Shown: positions 1 through 11,005 of the stretch, in pieces
How the letters are laid out: every line of letters begins with the position of its first letter
How positions within the stretch are numbered: the stretch's first letter is position 1
Assembly: GCA_009823505.1 (NCBI GenBank)
Contig: VZQC01010551.1
Coordinates: 48,509 to 112,508 of the forward strand
Length of the DNA stretch: 64,000 nt
DNA from: Rhizomys pruinosus
Lineage: Eukaryota > Chordata > Mammalia > Rodentia > Spalacidae
Direction of reading: 5' to 3'
Made by a program: the position numbers and the translations under genes
Notes under the pieces: model-generated
The model's input: the letters and a program-made list of their open reading frames with translations, nothing else
The model's database searches: none
Told to the model about the DNA's origin: nothing

Positions 1-890
1 ACGAATCAGATGCTGCATCTTTGCTGTTAGAGAAACAAACATTTAACTGAAATCAGAATTGTACATTTTCCCATCAGACACAAATGTGTGCTCTATTTTT
101 CATTTGCAGTTTTTTAAAAGTCTAATTGACAGTTATTCTAAAGAAACTATTTTGCTGTATTTGTTAAGAGTCACTAACTTTTTATTTAATCAAAATCAGA
201 ATTTTGACATTTTCCCTCAAATATAGATATCTATTACATTGGGCTCATTTTCAGTATTTTAAAGATGTAAGTTGGTTAATATTTTTATTTTAACTGAATT
301 AATCTTTATATTCAGTTTTCCAATTTAGAATTGGATTTTTCTTTGTCTATTTTAAGTATCTACTACATTTCAAACACTGTGTTGGATGAAGAAAGAAAAA
401 GAGGGTGTGGCTTTTACAACCTTTCCTTTGTCTGCTGAGGGAGCTGATATGTACACTTAGAACCAATGCTGCCTAACACTAAGCACTGGGGAGGGTGGAA
501 AAGTGGAGTCTTATTTTTTTCTCAGTAGTCCCTGATAATTTGATAACTTAGACATTTCATTGTCTTATGAAGTGATGTATCTGTTCATTGTTTCCTTCTG
601 ATGTGCCTTGCATTTATTGTGTGGGGTAGTGACTATTTGAAAGCTGTTTTATAAGTCAGTTTTGCCAATGCCCAATTTAATTTTAATAGCATTAAACAGT
701 TTCGGTTTTACTTGGGACTTTTGAAGTTATAGACAAATGATATATTTTACATGACCTATTATATATTTTAAAGCATATTGCTATATTTTAAATACTTTAG
801 AAACAAAATTAGACTCATTGACAGTATCTCAGAGTGCCTTTAGATTTTACCAAAAGCACTTAAACCAACTAATAATTTTGTTTTGTTGTT
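1..890. other. AT-rich intronic sequence, no feature seen
   Basis: This stretch lies upstream of the exons found at 10.9 and 16.7 kb. It holds only AT-rich single-copy-looking sequence, with no splice-flanked open segment or repeat that I can recognise. It is presumed intron of the same gene, by inference only. Confidence 0.4.
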
Positions 891-1004
891 TTGGAGGCAG
901 GGTTTTCATAGTCCCAGCCTTGCTATGAGGACCATGCTGGCTTTGATCTCCTAGAAATCCACCTGCTTCAGCCTTGGATTAAAGGCTTACATCACTAGGG
1001 TTGA
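891..1004 (-). mobile_element. Degenerate B1 SINE
   Basis: Read on the minus strand this follows the 7SL-derived B1 consensus, including the 'ttaatccaaggctgaagcaggtgg' region and the 'aggccagcctgg'-like core, but with many substitutions. The tail side, at the lower coordinate, is T-rich on the plus strand. It is an old copy with no clear target-site duplication. Confidence 0.75.
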
Positions 1005-1502
1005 CCAAGTAATTGGTTTTTACAAAGAATTTACTCTCCTTAAAAATTTAATTTACGTATTACATAATGGTTCTTGTGAATATTTCTACAAAGTAATTAC
1101 ATTTCTTAAGTCTTAGTATTATAAATAGTTGATTGAAATGCTACCTAATACTTACTGGTTAGATAAAATATTCCCTCATAAACATAAACATAACATCCTG
1201 AAATCTAGTTCTTATATATTCAAATAGAGTGATTTGAGTCAAACCATTATCTTTATATATAAGACCTTGAACCTAGTGACTTAAATGGACAGTTTGTCTT
1301 TAAAACGATAATTGAAACTAGGGTACTAGAAATATGAAGAGTTGTTTATAATTTCTCTGCTTCATTTGGCTTGCAGCAGTGTTCCAGTGTCATCAAAATG
1401 TCTAACCGAAATACTTGATACCATTCAGGTGAATTGTGTAAATCATAGAAAGTATCTAAATGCTAACATTTTCTAATAATCTTTTGTTTTTTTTTTTCTT
1501 AG

Positions 1503-1538
1503 CCACAACAGATTGTGAGGCGTTCTGTTCCATAGAGG
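1503..1538 (+). other. Possible cryptic or alternative exon (weak)
   Basis: A strong poly-T tract followed by 'cttag' (acceptor AG at 1501-1502) leads into 36 bases ending at 'agagg|gtaaag', a plausible donor. In the phase needed to join the exon at 10893 (phase 0) it reads PQQIVRRSVP and then a TAG stop at 1533-1535. As an internal exon it would therefore be a poison exon, or it could be an alternative 3' end. Another frame is open through the site to 1578. A chance splice-like motif is equally possible. Confidence 0.2.
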
Positions 1539-1998
1539 GTAAAGGAGCCTTACTTAATGCCTACTTTGTTGATGAATAGGTCAGCAGGGGTGCTGTTTGA
1601 AAGAGGCTGGCTGTTCACTAGCAGCTAAGGTATCACCACTATGATGCTTAGCCTCCACTGGTGCAGCAAATGAGATTCTCAAATCTCCTCCTACCCCTGG
1701 TGTGGTCCTGTTACTGTTCTGCCATCACACTACTCTGCAATAGGTTCCTCTTTCAGAGGATTTTTAAAACAACTTGTTTGGGATACTTCATGATGGAAAA
1801 GAGTGAAGTTGATCTGTGATTCACTAACTACACTATTGTAAGGAATACTAGTATTATTCATTACCAAGGATAACAAAAAGCATGGTATATTTTACTCCAT
1901 TGACCCAGAGTAGAAGTTTCTTTTTCTTGCCCACATTTATAAAAGAACAGTGTGTGTTTGCAATTCTCCTGTCTTCCCTAGATATGATGTTAAACTTC
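1539..1998. other. Intron, nothing recognised
   Basis: Mixed-composition sequence between the weak exon candidate and a B3 SINE. I see no further feature. Confidence 0.3.
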
Positions 1999-2006
1999 TT
2001 TAACAT

Positions 2007-2201
2007 GGGTTTGGAGAGATGGCTCAGCAGTTGAAAAGAATCCAGGTTCAATCCCAGCACCTACATGGTGGCTTACAACTGTGTGTAACTCCAGTTCCAG
2101 GGGAATCTAATGCCCTCTTCTGACTTCTGAGGGCATTGCACAACACAGTGCATTTACATACATGCAGGCAATACAGTCATACACATAAAAATAATAAAAA
2201 T
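2007..2201 (+). mobile_element. B3 SINE
   Basis: A tRNA-like head (ttggagagatggctcagcag) is followed by the B3 body, with 'cccagcacctacatggtggc' and 'ctccagttccaggggaat', and an A-rich tail. An 8-bp direct repeat 'tttaacat' at 1999-2006 and 2217-2224 is a likely target-site duplication. Part of the B-box region is deleted. Confidence 0.85.
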
Positions 2202-2224
2202 ATTTTTTAAAATTGTTTTAACAT

Positions 2225-3170
2225 AACTAACACTAAGGTGTTTTTACTGAACCCTGGGAAAACAGAATCATTGCTTAAGGGTGATATAAAATACTGCCAA
2301 GAGATTAAAAAGACATACAAATTATCCTCTCTATTTTTTTATAAAATAATACAGCACTACCTTATTTTTGTAGGCAATATTTTATAACTGCCTTTCTCAA
2401 AAGCTAGTATGGATTCCAATAAATAGACTAAACATGCATCCATTATTTACATTGGGGAGGATGTATTCCTCAGTAATAAATTTTATTTAATACAGTACAT
2501 TTTTTACTGAAATCATGGTTTATATGAATATATGGTTGCAAATGCATTAAGAAATTGCAAGTTTTACTGTAGTGACAATAGAGCCAGATTTATACAGTAG
2601 TTCTAAATAGATTGTTTTAATGAGAAACTGTTTAGAAAAAAAATGATTGGGAATAATCTCCATTATGGAAATGTCTGCTTCATTTAAAAGTCTTGTAAAA
2701 GCAGAAGAAATGGTGCTTGTTTAAGGGAGTTTCCCATGACACCATGTCAGTATACAACTCATTGGAGTACTTTCTTTGGAGGAGGCTTGGCCACACGGGG
2801 AGGCATGCCAGTCTGCACATTCATGCATATACTGTTGGAGCCCATTCATAGATGTGCTGCTGCAGAAAACCTGTCCTTTACCTTGCATGGGAAATTAGGG
2901 TCTTGGGCCCAAGTTTCCTTTAGAACTCTGTTGCTCTCTCAGACACTTCCAAATGTTGGTAGAGAGTTGCAATCTTAGAATAATAGGTAAACATGTCCCT
3001 ATTATTCATAGTAAGAAAGGAAACTAGGCTCATCTAGAAGGATCTTATAACCTCCCCTGGTGTCAAGTGCTGCATAAATGTTAATGGCTTATGGATTATA
3101 TCTTATATCCCTTATTTTCTCATTTTCCATCCAAATTACCAACTAAACTTGAGTTGTCCCTGCGTGCTAC
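2225..3170. other. Intron, nothing recognised
   Basis: AT-rich sequence without a recognisable repeat or a splice-flanked open segment. Confidence 0.3.
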
Positions 3171-3183
3171 ATATAAATATATA

Positions 3184-3224
<41 letters not shown>

Positions 3225-3234
3225 GTATATATAA
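3171..3234. repeat. (TA)n/(TG)n microsatellite
   Basis: Alternating TA with a short TGTG interruption. It is a simple repeat likely to vary in length between individuals. Confidence 0.95.
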
Positions 3235-3934
3235 TATTACTCTTACACTGGTATGGGAACCCAAATCACTCATCAAACTTTTCTGTAGGGGTTTCAGCCT
3301 TAGATTTTAAGGCTAGTCATAAAAAAATGAACAAGTTTGTGTGTAAATAAAATTATTTTTCTTTTACTAAGCATGGGTGTGTGTGTGTAAAACATACAAC
3401 ACATACACGTTGCTAGTAAAAAACAAGTTTCTAGTTTTTACTGTAGCAAAATGGAGAAATGGTTTCTGAGCTTTTCTTTTGTCCTGTTCAGTGATCAACA
3501 AGCCAATGTGATTTTCTTCCTGAACGTTGCTTACATGTCATTCTTTTTGCCCCTGCTGCAAGGCCAGGACTCCACATCTTCATCATTTCTCAGTGCTGCA
3601 CCAGGTTCCTCTCTGGTCTCCTTAATGCCATTTTCTATAAAGGTACCAGCATAAACCTTAAAAACTGAATTTGGTCTTTTTTCTTTTACTTACACTTTTT
3701 AAGTGGGTTACATTTTGAAAGAACTTGCTGTGTATTGCAGAGATTTTCTTGCAAGCCCTTTCTCAGTCTGACCCAGTGTCTGCCACTTCATTTGTCCTCC
3801 TTCCCTTTAGAATGTGCTGTTTCCTCTCTGAAGGTAAATTAACATTTATTGCCTTTATATTGCTACATGTGTTGTTCTGTCATTGTTGAGTTCTTTTGTG
3901 CTTCGTGGTCTGTCCTCCTAATGCCACTTTTTTA
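3235..3934. other. Intron, nothing recognised
   Basis: AT-rich sequence with a short (GT)n at 3376-3388. A small open segment near 3451-3654 has no coding character. Confidence 0.3.
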
Positions 3935-4440
3935 GTTAAATTTTTTATTTTTGAGAATTTTTTACATGAGTAGTATCTTTGTGTCATTTCCACCCCTCCC
4001 AGCCCCACAGCTCCTTCCCACTCCTCAGTTCTTTTTTCTTGGTGCATATGCATACATACATTTATAACTAACTATACACACATACTCACGTGTATATACG
4101 ATGCACTAGTTTTTTTAGTGCTACTTGTGTGTACCTATGTTTAGGGCTGCCCACGTGGAATTAGATAACTTCTCGGGGAGCTAGTCCCCGGAGAAAACAG
4201 ATTCTGTCTTCCTCAGAAGCCATTGATTGTAACTTTTCTACTCGTGGTAACATTCTGTGAAATTCCCCTCATCTACCTTCACATGTCAACTGGTTTTGCT
4301 GCGTAGATCTCATTAAACTACTGTACTGTGGAGGTTTCTTGGTGCAGCTTCCCTATCTTGTCTAGAATGCATTAACTGGGATGTTCCTTGACCTAAGTGT
4401 GGAGACTGCACTGTAGGTGTATCAGTTAGGGCTGGGCACT
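3935..4440 (-). mobile_element. Probable old rodent L1 3' UTR fragment
   Basis: The plus strand reads 'tttttacatgagtagtatc...catttccacccctcccagcccc', then 'ggaattagataacttctcgggg', then 'agaaaacagattctgtcttcc'. This resembles the reverse complement of rodent L1/Lx 3' UTRs. It is strongly diverged; assignment is by pattern only and its far boundary is uncertain. Confidence 0.35.
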
Positions 4441-5174
4441 CACCCTCACTCATCCTATGACCACTGTTGTAAGCTCATATGAGCAAGTTCCTAGCTACCC
4501 AGAAATTTCTGTTTCCTTATTACTTACCACACCTGGCTCGTACAGTCTTTTTGGCCCCTCTTCTGCACTGGTCCCTGATCCCTGGGTGGCATATAGAAGC
4601 CCTCCTATTCAGGGACACAGACTCTGCAGTCTCTTATTCTCTATATATGGGCCAGTTGTGGCTTTCTGTGTTAACCACCATCTACTGAGTGAGCAAGCTT
4701 CACTGGTGAGAATTGAAAGATGCGTTAAAATTCTTTCTACACTGTTTCCCTTTGTTCCCTGAGTCTTAGGTGTAGAGGTTGCATTGTGGGTGTGTAACTT
4801 GGGCCTGGGCATTGCACAGTCACTTATTATCTGTGTTTGACGAGTTGTGGGACTTTGTAATAGTCTTCATGTGTTGCAAAAGAAGCTTCTTTATGAGTGG
4901 TGAGAGGTACACTTGTCTGTAAATATAAGGATATATATATATATTTAGAATACAGTAAAAAAATTACGTTGGTTTAGGGAAGTAACAGAAGTCGAATTTT
5001 CTGTAGGATCTATGACCTCTTCAGCCATGTGTACTTGGCTGTGTTTACAGTACCATGCATGATTTCTTTCTCATTGAATGAGCCTTAAGTCTAATTAGAC
5101 ATCTGTTGATTATCCCAAAGATAAAAATTCCACTACTGCATCAGTAGAGACAGCTTGCTGCTTGTGCTATGTTG
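4441..5174. other. Intron, nothing firm
   Basis: May contain more of the diverged L1-like material, plus a short (TA)n at about 4929-4943. Open segments here overlap in several frames and look random. Confidence 0.3.
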
Positions 5175-5214
5175 GTTTTTTTTTTTTTTTTTTTTTTTTT
5201 ATTTTTTTTTTTTT

Positions 5215-5270
<56 letters not shown>

Positions 5271-5528
5271 TTTTTATTTTTTTTTTTGTTTTTTTTTTTT
5301 TTTTTTAGACAGGGGCCTCCACTGGCCCAGCTATCTAGAACACGACTAGGCTGGCCTTGAACTCACAGAGAATCCCTCCCCTCCCCCTCCCCTCCTCCTC
5401 CTCTCCTCTCCTCCCTCCTCTCCTCCTCTACTCACTCCTCCTCCTCCTCCTCCTCCTCCTGCCCTTTGCCTCCTCTGCCTCTGCCTCTCAAGTGCTAGGA
5501 TTAAAGGCATGCACCACCACACCCAGCA
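5175..5528 (-). mobile_element. B1 SINE with giant A-tail and internal pyrimidine insert
   Basis: On the minus strand this is a B1: '...tgtggtggtgcatgcctttaatcctagcac' at the high-coordinate end and the 'tcaaggccagcc' core near 5350. Its poly(A) tail appears here as about 130 bases of nearly pure T (5176-5306). Between the two halves of the body, about 5374-5460, lies an expanded CTC/CCT-rich tract not found in normal B1. The insertion has probably grown by slippage. Confidence 0.85.
5374..5460. repeat. (CTC/TCC)n polypyrimidine tract inside a B1
   Basis: Almost pure C/T on the plus strand, ending in nine CTC/TCC units. It interrupts the B1 body and creates apparent proline/leucine/serine or glycine/arginine open frames that are not genes. 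Confidence 0.9.
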
Positions 5529-6680
5529 CAGTGACAATTTTTAAGTTGAACTGCTCTGACAGTATTTGCCTATCTCTCTCTTGTGCTTCCACTTAACTCC
5601 TGTTTTTTGTGTGTATGAAAGAAACCTCGGTTGAACCAGTTGATTTATGCCATGAATCATCACATCTTACAGTACCAAACCAAATATGGTGCTTGTTGAG
5701 TTGTGTGAGAGTCATACATTTGACATTTTATTTATTAAGTTTATTTAAATTAATCTTTTGAATCATAAAACTTTTCCAAAACAATCAGGATGGGATGTTT
5801 TATAAATCTGTTGACCTATATACCATCCTATGAAAATATAAAAACAAAGAGCTTGTTAAAAATTAATTACAGTTGTAAATTGATTTCCTTTTGTTGGCAG
5901 AAAGAACAGTTTATTAGCCCAGGAACAGGTTCACACTGTTTTTACATCAAGCATTTCCAGCTGAAGCTTGTTAGTGACTGCCTCTCAGATTAAGGGGAAA
6001 AATCCTCACTGTGGTACATGAACTCCTATTAAGACATAAATAATCAACTCATCCCCTACATAGATGAGAACAAAGAACATAGTAATACACAGCAAAGATT
6101 AACTAAGCAAATATTGCATGGCCCCATCTAAGGTACAAGTCAAAAATATTGTGTTTGTAAGAAGATTGTCATTTTTAATTTTCTTTATTATCTTGCTTGT
6201 CATAGGAGCTAAAGGGAGAATATATGCTTCATTTTTAATATTAAAATATGTTTTTTGCACATAATGTGCATATTTTGGGGATACTGTGATAATTCAACAT
6301 GCTCATAAACCCAGAGCAATGATCATCTTTCCTTACACTGATTATTTATTTGTGTTAAGAACTTTGATACCCCTCTCCACTTACTATAATGTACATAATG
6401 AAAGTCATACACTCTGACTACCTGTGGTACTCTATGATGTTAGAACCTATTTCTCCTATCTAGCTAGATCTTGGTACTTGTTATCTGACCCTCCTCTACA
6501 GAGGCCTGGTTCTTAGTATTGTGTGACCTCTCTTCTACTCTCTACTTATGAAAAGCAAATTTTTACTTTCCATATGCCAGCAAGAACATGTATGTTTATT
6601 TTTCTGTGCCTAGCTTATCTCAGTTCGTTTTGTGTTGCAACAAAAAGCAGAATACTTTGGTTTTCTATTTGTGTTATTTT
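5529..6680. other. Intron, nothing recognised
   Basis: AT-rich sequence without a repeat or exon that I can support. 'taaactttt..' and similar stretches are low complexity only. Confidence 0.3.
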
Positions 6681-6841
6681 CTTTTTTTTGGGGGGGGGGT
6701 CTTTTCAAGACAGAGTCTCCCTGTAGCCCCAGCTGTCCTGGAACTCACTCTGAAGACCAGGCTGGCCTTGAACTCACAAAGATCCACCTGCCTCTGCCTC
6801 CCAAGTGCTAGGATTAAAGGCATGCGCCACCACGCCCGGCT
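6681..6841 (-). mobile_element. B1 SINE, well preserved
   Basis: Minus-strand B1 starting 'gccgggcgtggtggcgcatg' at 6840 and running to an A-tail, seen as poly-T at 6682-6689 followed by a run of G. CpG sites are retained, indicating a fairly young copy. Confidence 0.95.
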
Positions 6842-6884
6842 ACAAAAAACCATTTTAAGCAGCAAGATTAAAGACCCAGTCTTT

Positions 6885-6900
6885 TCTAATTTTAAGAAAC
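6885..6900 (-). promoter_or_regulatory. snRNA 3' box-like element
   Basis: The minus strand reads GTTTCTTAAAATTAGA, nine bases after the end of the U1 fragment. It fits the snRNA-gene 3' processing signal GTTT-N(0-3)-AAA-R-N-N-AGA, at about the usual distance. It is read as a relic, since the upstream promoter and the U1 5' half are gone. Confidence 0.6.
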
Positions 6901-6909
6901 CTTGCAAAC

Positions 6910-6990
6910 CAGGGGAGAGCGCGAACGCAGTCCCCCACTACCACAAATTATGCAGTCAAGTTTCCTGCATTTGGGGAAATCGCAGGGGTC
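6910..6990 (-). pseudogene. U1 snRNA fragment (nt 84-164)
   Basis: The minus strand from 6990 to 6910 matches the 3' half of U1 small nuclear RNA over 81 bases without a gap. It starts at GACCCCTGCGATTTCCCC, includes the Sm site AATTTGTGG, and ends with stem-loop IV (GACTGCGTTCGCGC...CCCCTG). I count two or three differences from the U1 I recall; one (CTC in stem IV) is also how I recall rodent U1. The 5' half, including the 5' splice-site-pairing end and stem-loops I and II, is missing, so it cannot be a functional spliceosomal RNA. There is no poly(A) tail, and a 3' box follows, which suggests a DNA-level copy rather than a retrocopy. Confidence 0.92.
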
Positions 6991-7147
6991 GGACTAAGAT
7001 AAAATAAAGTAGGAAGAGTGTCAAAATTCTAATACAAAAGGCAGGGAAATAGTACTCTCCCCTCCTTCTCCAGTGTGATAGTTGAGGTTCATCCACATTT
7101 TTTGCATGTATAATTGTTCATTTGTTGTGTGTGCAGCTGGTATACCT

Positions 7148-7148
7148 T

Positions 7149-7182
<34 letters not shown>

Positions 7183-7448
7183 GGGGGGGCAGATGCATAT
7201 ATGTGGAGGCCAGAGGTCGATGTTGGGTCTCTTCCTTTATCCCTCTCCATCTTACTTCCTGAAACAGTATCTCATTGGATCTGGAACTCATCACTTGGCT
7301 AGGCTGTCTGGCCAGCAGCTGGGATCCACCTCACCACTCCCCAGCACTGGGCTTGCAGGGGCACATTGCCATGCTGACCTTTTATGTGGGTTCTGGGGAT
7401 CCAAACTCGGGTCTTGGGTCCTCATGCTTGTTCACTGAGTCATCTCCT
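7148..7448 (-). mobile_element. B4 SINE with (TG)n
   Basis: The minus strand carries the B4 pattern: a tRNA-like head 'aggagatgactcagtgaac', a B1-like centre, and 'gacctctggcctccac' before a CA/TG repeat. The (TG)n at 7150-7182 is its tail. It is diverged but essentially full length. Confidence 0.85.
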
Positions 7449-7907
7449 TAGTTAACAGTTGGTTTGTCTTTATTACATAGTAGTTTTCAGTGGTCTGAAT
7501 GCACCAGGTATAACCATTAACCTGTGAAAGACATCTAAGTTTTTTGGACTGTGATTTGGTTTGGGGGTTTTGTTGTTCTCTCTTCTACTATGAAAATCAG
7601 CATGCAAGTTTTTGTATGAATGTGGAGCTGTCTGCCAGTCTTCTAGTTAGGTCCTTTCACTTATCTACTTCTTAAATATCATTGCCTTGAATATCTGAGG
7701 CTCTTAAAATTTTTAATGAAAAATTATTAGAAGACTTACAAGGAGGTGGTGTATCTCTCCATGTATGTGCTCTCTCCATTATTGTTTTTTCTTTTTGATG
7801 CTCAGATTTACTTTTTAAATTTTGTTTGAAGAATTTTCCGTAGATGTTCTTTAAAGGTAGGTCTGCTTGTTCTATTACTGTACTAAAATTAATTAATTAA
7901 TTAATTA
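7449..7907. other. Intron; ends in (TTAA)n
   Basis: AT-rich sequence with no recognisable element until a (TTAA)n tract at about 7889-7907, which abuts the next repeat. Confidence 0.4.
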
Positions 7908-8280
7908 AAAAACTGACCAAAACTAACTTGGGGAAGAAGGGCTTTATTTTCTCTTATATTTCCTGGGTCATAGTTCATCACCAGAGGAAGTCAGGGCAGA
8001 AACCTGGAGGCAGGAGATAAAGCCCAGACCATGGAGGAATACTGCTTACTGGTTTGCTCCCTTGGCCTGTGCTCAGCCTGCCTTCTTATACAATACAGGA
8101 CCACCTGCCCACAGGTGGCACTGCCAGCAGTAGGCTGGGCCCTCTCATATCACTTAGCAATCAAGAAAGTGCCCCACAGACATGGACACTGGCCAGTCCA
8201 ATGGAGGGATTCCTCAGTCAAGGTTCCCTCTACCCAGGAGTGTCAAGCTGAACACTGAAGCTATCCAGCACACTGCTAGT
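7908..8280 (+). mobile_element. URR1-like rodent hAT element
   Basis: Sequence such as 'ctgaccaaaactaacttgg', 'agggctttattttctcttat', 'gtcagggcagaaacctggag', 'gctgggccctctcatatc' and 'tatccagcacact' follows the rodent non-autonomous hAT-Charlie repeat I know as URR1. It encodes nothing. Related copies lie at about 29.0 and 42.8 kb. Confidence 0.8.
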
Positions 8281-9499
8281 GGCAAATCCTCTAACTTTCT
8301 CTTATTTAAGAATGTCTGTTTCTACTTCACTTGTGAATAATAGTTTTGACACATATAGAATTACCAGTTCGTCTTCACAGCACTCTCTTCTGTCCAGGGT
8401 GGAGCCTTCTTCTGTCCAGGGTGGAACCTGCTGGCTGCACATTGGTGGTGCTGGACTGGCTCACTTTCTGCTATTCAGGGTCCCTGCATTCCTCCCTGTC
8501 CTTTTCCACCTTCTCAGTCCTCCTTTTGTTGCCTCTTATGTTATTTCCAGGATTTGTAGTTGTATTTGCAGAGAGGACCCATGACTATGAATCTATGACA
8601 TCTTGTCCAAACTGGAAGTTCTGTAATCATTTCCCTGGCTTTCCTAAACCCTTGTTAATAGTAGACTATGAAATATATTCCAGGTTAATTCAAAGCTCCA
8701 TTGAATCATAAGCCTTCTGTAAATTAGACAGTGCTAAAAAAAGACACATCATGTTCAAGTAAGTATATTTTGTTATTATTTAGGGAGTTTTTCTCAAAGA
8801 TTAAGCCCTCCTAAGGTGTTAATTTATTGTCTATAAAATATTCTCTCTGAATCTTTGCTGGAATTAAAAACTCTATAAATAACTTTCTGCATTTAGGAGC
8901 CTAACAACAGGAATAATCTTGCATATCTTTTTTCTTTGGGTGACAAATTTATCCCTGAATCCTGAGTAGCTGGATGGAAAACACTAGTCTCATCTCCATC
9001 TTTTGCATGCCAATACTTGTGTACCATATAGTCAGAGGACCTTCCCTATCTAGAAACTTCTGTCATATGCACACTGACCACATCAAATATTTAGCTGACA
9101 ATGTTCTGGAGATCTGGTCTTACTTGGTTGTCGTGAATAATTAAAGTTAGGCAAGGAAAGAAATATTTTCTGTAATCCTGTTGATATCTTTGAATGCTAC
9201 TAGCTAGAGTCATCAAGAGTTTTGTGCATATACAATTGAAAATAAAAAGTAAGTTAAAGATGGAGTAATGGTGAGGAAGGAATGAATATTCTTATATTTA
9301 TGCATATATGGAAAGTTCTCTAAAAGTTTCATGTATATTTTTCCAACAGTTTTAATTTGGAATTTGTATGTCTGAGGTTCAAGCTGTTGAGACCATAGGT
9401 TATCTTTGTACTTGATTATTCTGATTTTAATCTAGCAATATTTAAGTAAACCAGGAAGGTACTCTTAAAGCATCAGCATATTGAGATGCTATAGTGTGT
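8281..9499. other. Intron; one short direct duplication
   Basis: No repeat family recognised. A 22-bp tandem step, 'cttctgtccagggtgga' repeated at 8387 and 8409, is the only structure seen. The overlapping open frames here show no coding bias. Confidence 0.35.
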
Positions 9500-9514
9500 G
9501 ACAGCTGTTTTCTT

Positions 9515-9553
9515 TTTTTTTTTTTTTAATTTAATTTTTATTGATGCTTTGTG
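9515..9553 (-). mobile_element. Extremely short L1 3'-end insertion
   Basis: A poly-T run followed by 'aatttttattgatgctttgtg', the reverse of a rodent L1 3' terminus, is bracketed by a perfect 15-bp direct repeat 'gacagctgttttctt' at 9500-9514 and 9554-9568. This is a target-site duplication around an L1 cDNA only about 20-25 bp long plus tail. Confidence 0.75.
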
Positions 9554-9568
9554 GACAGCTGTTTTCTT

Positions 9569-10315
9569 GATACATGTTTACATGTTGTTTTGAATAATAC
9601 TTGTATGACCAGGCCATGGAATGAATAACCCCTGAAATGATGCTTTTTATGTGAAAAAAACAACTCCTGGTTGAATTCTTTTGTGTAGGTTTAGAATTTT
9701 TAAGTATTTTCTTAGATCAGCTCCCTCTCTCCATAAAAGTTGAGTGATTATTGTACTTATATTTTGTAAGTGACTTTTGGCTGTTAAATCTTGAAATGAT
9801 ACTGTATATTTTGCACAGTTTACATGATTAATTTACAGAAGGCAGTATGCTAAGACTGCAGCTGACATCAGGGGATCACTGTTCCCACAGCCTTTGGACA
9901 TTGATTGTAAATATCAGAAAAGTATAAAGTCATATGAAAATATTTTTGAAATTTTAGCCTAACTAGATTAAAGACAAATTTTATGTTTTCCTGTACAAAT
10001 TATGGAGGAAGAGTAATTTAATAGGTGATATCAGAATCTAATTAAATCTGACAGTATTTAAATTATAGAAAAAAGAAGTTATAATACAAGAAAATGCCAG
10101 TGGCAAAGTAAAAGGTAATTAATGCTTTCTTCTATATTAAAAGACAAAGTACAAAGGCGACCCGTCCTTTGTAATAGCAGGAGTTTGTTGTATGATTCTC
10201 AAATGTTTTAGTAAGTGAATTCCTTATAGAAAAATAGAGTTACAGTTAATTTAATTTTGCCAAAGAAGATTCTTTTAACTCTATAACTCTTCCTGTTCAC
10301 TAAAAATGTTCTGTA
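9569..10315. other. Intron; small hairpin only
   Basis: AT-rich. An 8-bp perfect inverted repeat, TACAAAGG...CCTTTGTA with an 8-base loop, lies at 10150-10173. Nothing else is recognised. Confidence 0.35.
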
Positions 10316-10613
10316 GGGCTGGGGAGTTAGCTCAGTTAGTAAAGTGCTTGTCCTACAAGCATGAGGGCCTGAATTTGATCTCCAGAATACACATAAAAAG
10401 CTGGGCATGATGGCATATGTTTGTAATCTCAGAGCTGGAGCGTCAGAGCCAGGCAGATCTTGGGAGTTTGTGGTCAGCCAGCCTTCCTAGGCAAATTTTT
10501 GAGCCTCAGGTCCTATTGAGAGACCTTGACTAAAGAAAGGGAGTGGCTTAGGAATGACACCCGAAGTCTTCCAGTGGTCTCCATATGCATACATGCACAT
10601 ATGGGTACACACA

Positions 10614-10656
<43 letters not shown>

Positions 10657-10672
10657 GCAGGCACATACACAT
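10316..10672 (+). mobile_element. B4 SINE ending in (CA)n
   Basis: Begins 'gctggggagttagctcagtt' (ID/tRNA-like head), continues through 'agctgggcatgatggcatat' (B1-like part) and 'gagagaccttgactaaag', and ends in a (CA)n at about 10602-10652. It sits about 220 bp before the exon at 10893. Confidence 0.88.
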
Positions 10673-10892
10673 ACTGTTTGTGTGAGAAAATGCTATCATT
10701 TTAGATACCTGTCAACAAACTATGACTCTTTAGCAGCTGCTTTTATCAAACTAGTTTTTAACATACAAAGTTTAAAGTAGTTGTAATCTGCAGATTCTTT
10801 TATAAGTCTTTATTAAAAGTACTATGAAATTTCAAATAAAGTATCATGTAATCTCATTAATTTTCCCATAAAAAATATCCTTTCATTTTTAG

Positions 10893-11005
10893 ATTACCTC
10901 CCTAGTGACCCTACAGCTGTTGACCCTGGTTGGCCATGATGATCAACTTGACGGACCAAAGTACAAATGCACAGTTTCTCTGGACTTCATCAGAGCTATC
11001 GCACG
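10893..11005 (+). CDS. Internal coding exon, unidentified gene
   Basis: A 113-bp exon bounded by 'tttcatttttag' and 'gcacg|gtaactg'. Only one frame is open across it. It begins in phase 0 with [10 protein letters not shown], continues through [12 protein letters not shown] and [12 protein letters not shown], and ends two bases into a codon (CG). Those two bases complete an arginine codon with the first base of the exon at 16715, and the frame then runs to a stop. The agreement of splice sites, phase and frame across a 5.7-kb intron is strong evidence for a real gene. The peptide is leucine/isoleucine-rich and probably helical, which would suit an armadillo/HEAT-like C-terminus, but that is a guess. 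I do not recognise the protein. Upstream exons must lie outside the window or have been missed. Confidence 0.85.

Noticed and set aside
5155..5349. Phenylalanine-rich 64-codon frame
   Set aside because: Translation of a B1 poly(T) tail.
10150..10173. Hairpin TACAAAGG...CCTTTGTA as a possible small RNA
   Set aside because: An 8-bp stem is too short for a microRNA precursor, and no longer pairing surrounds it.
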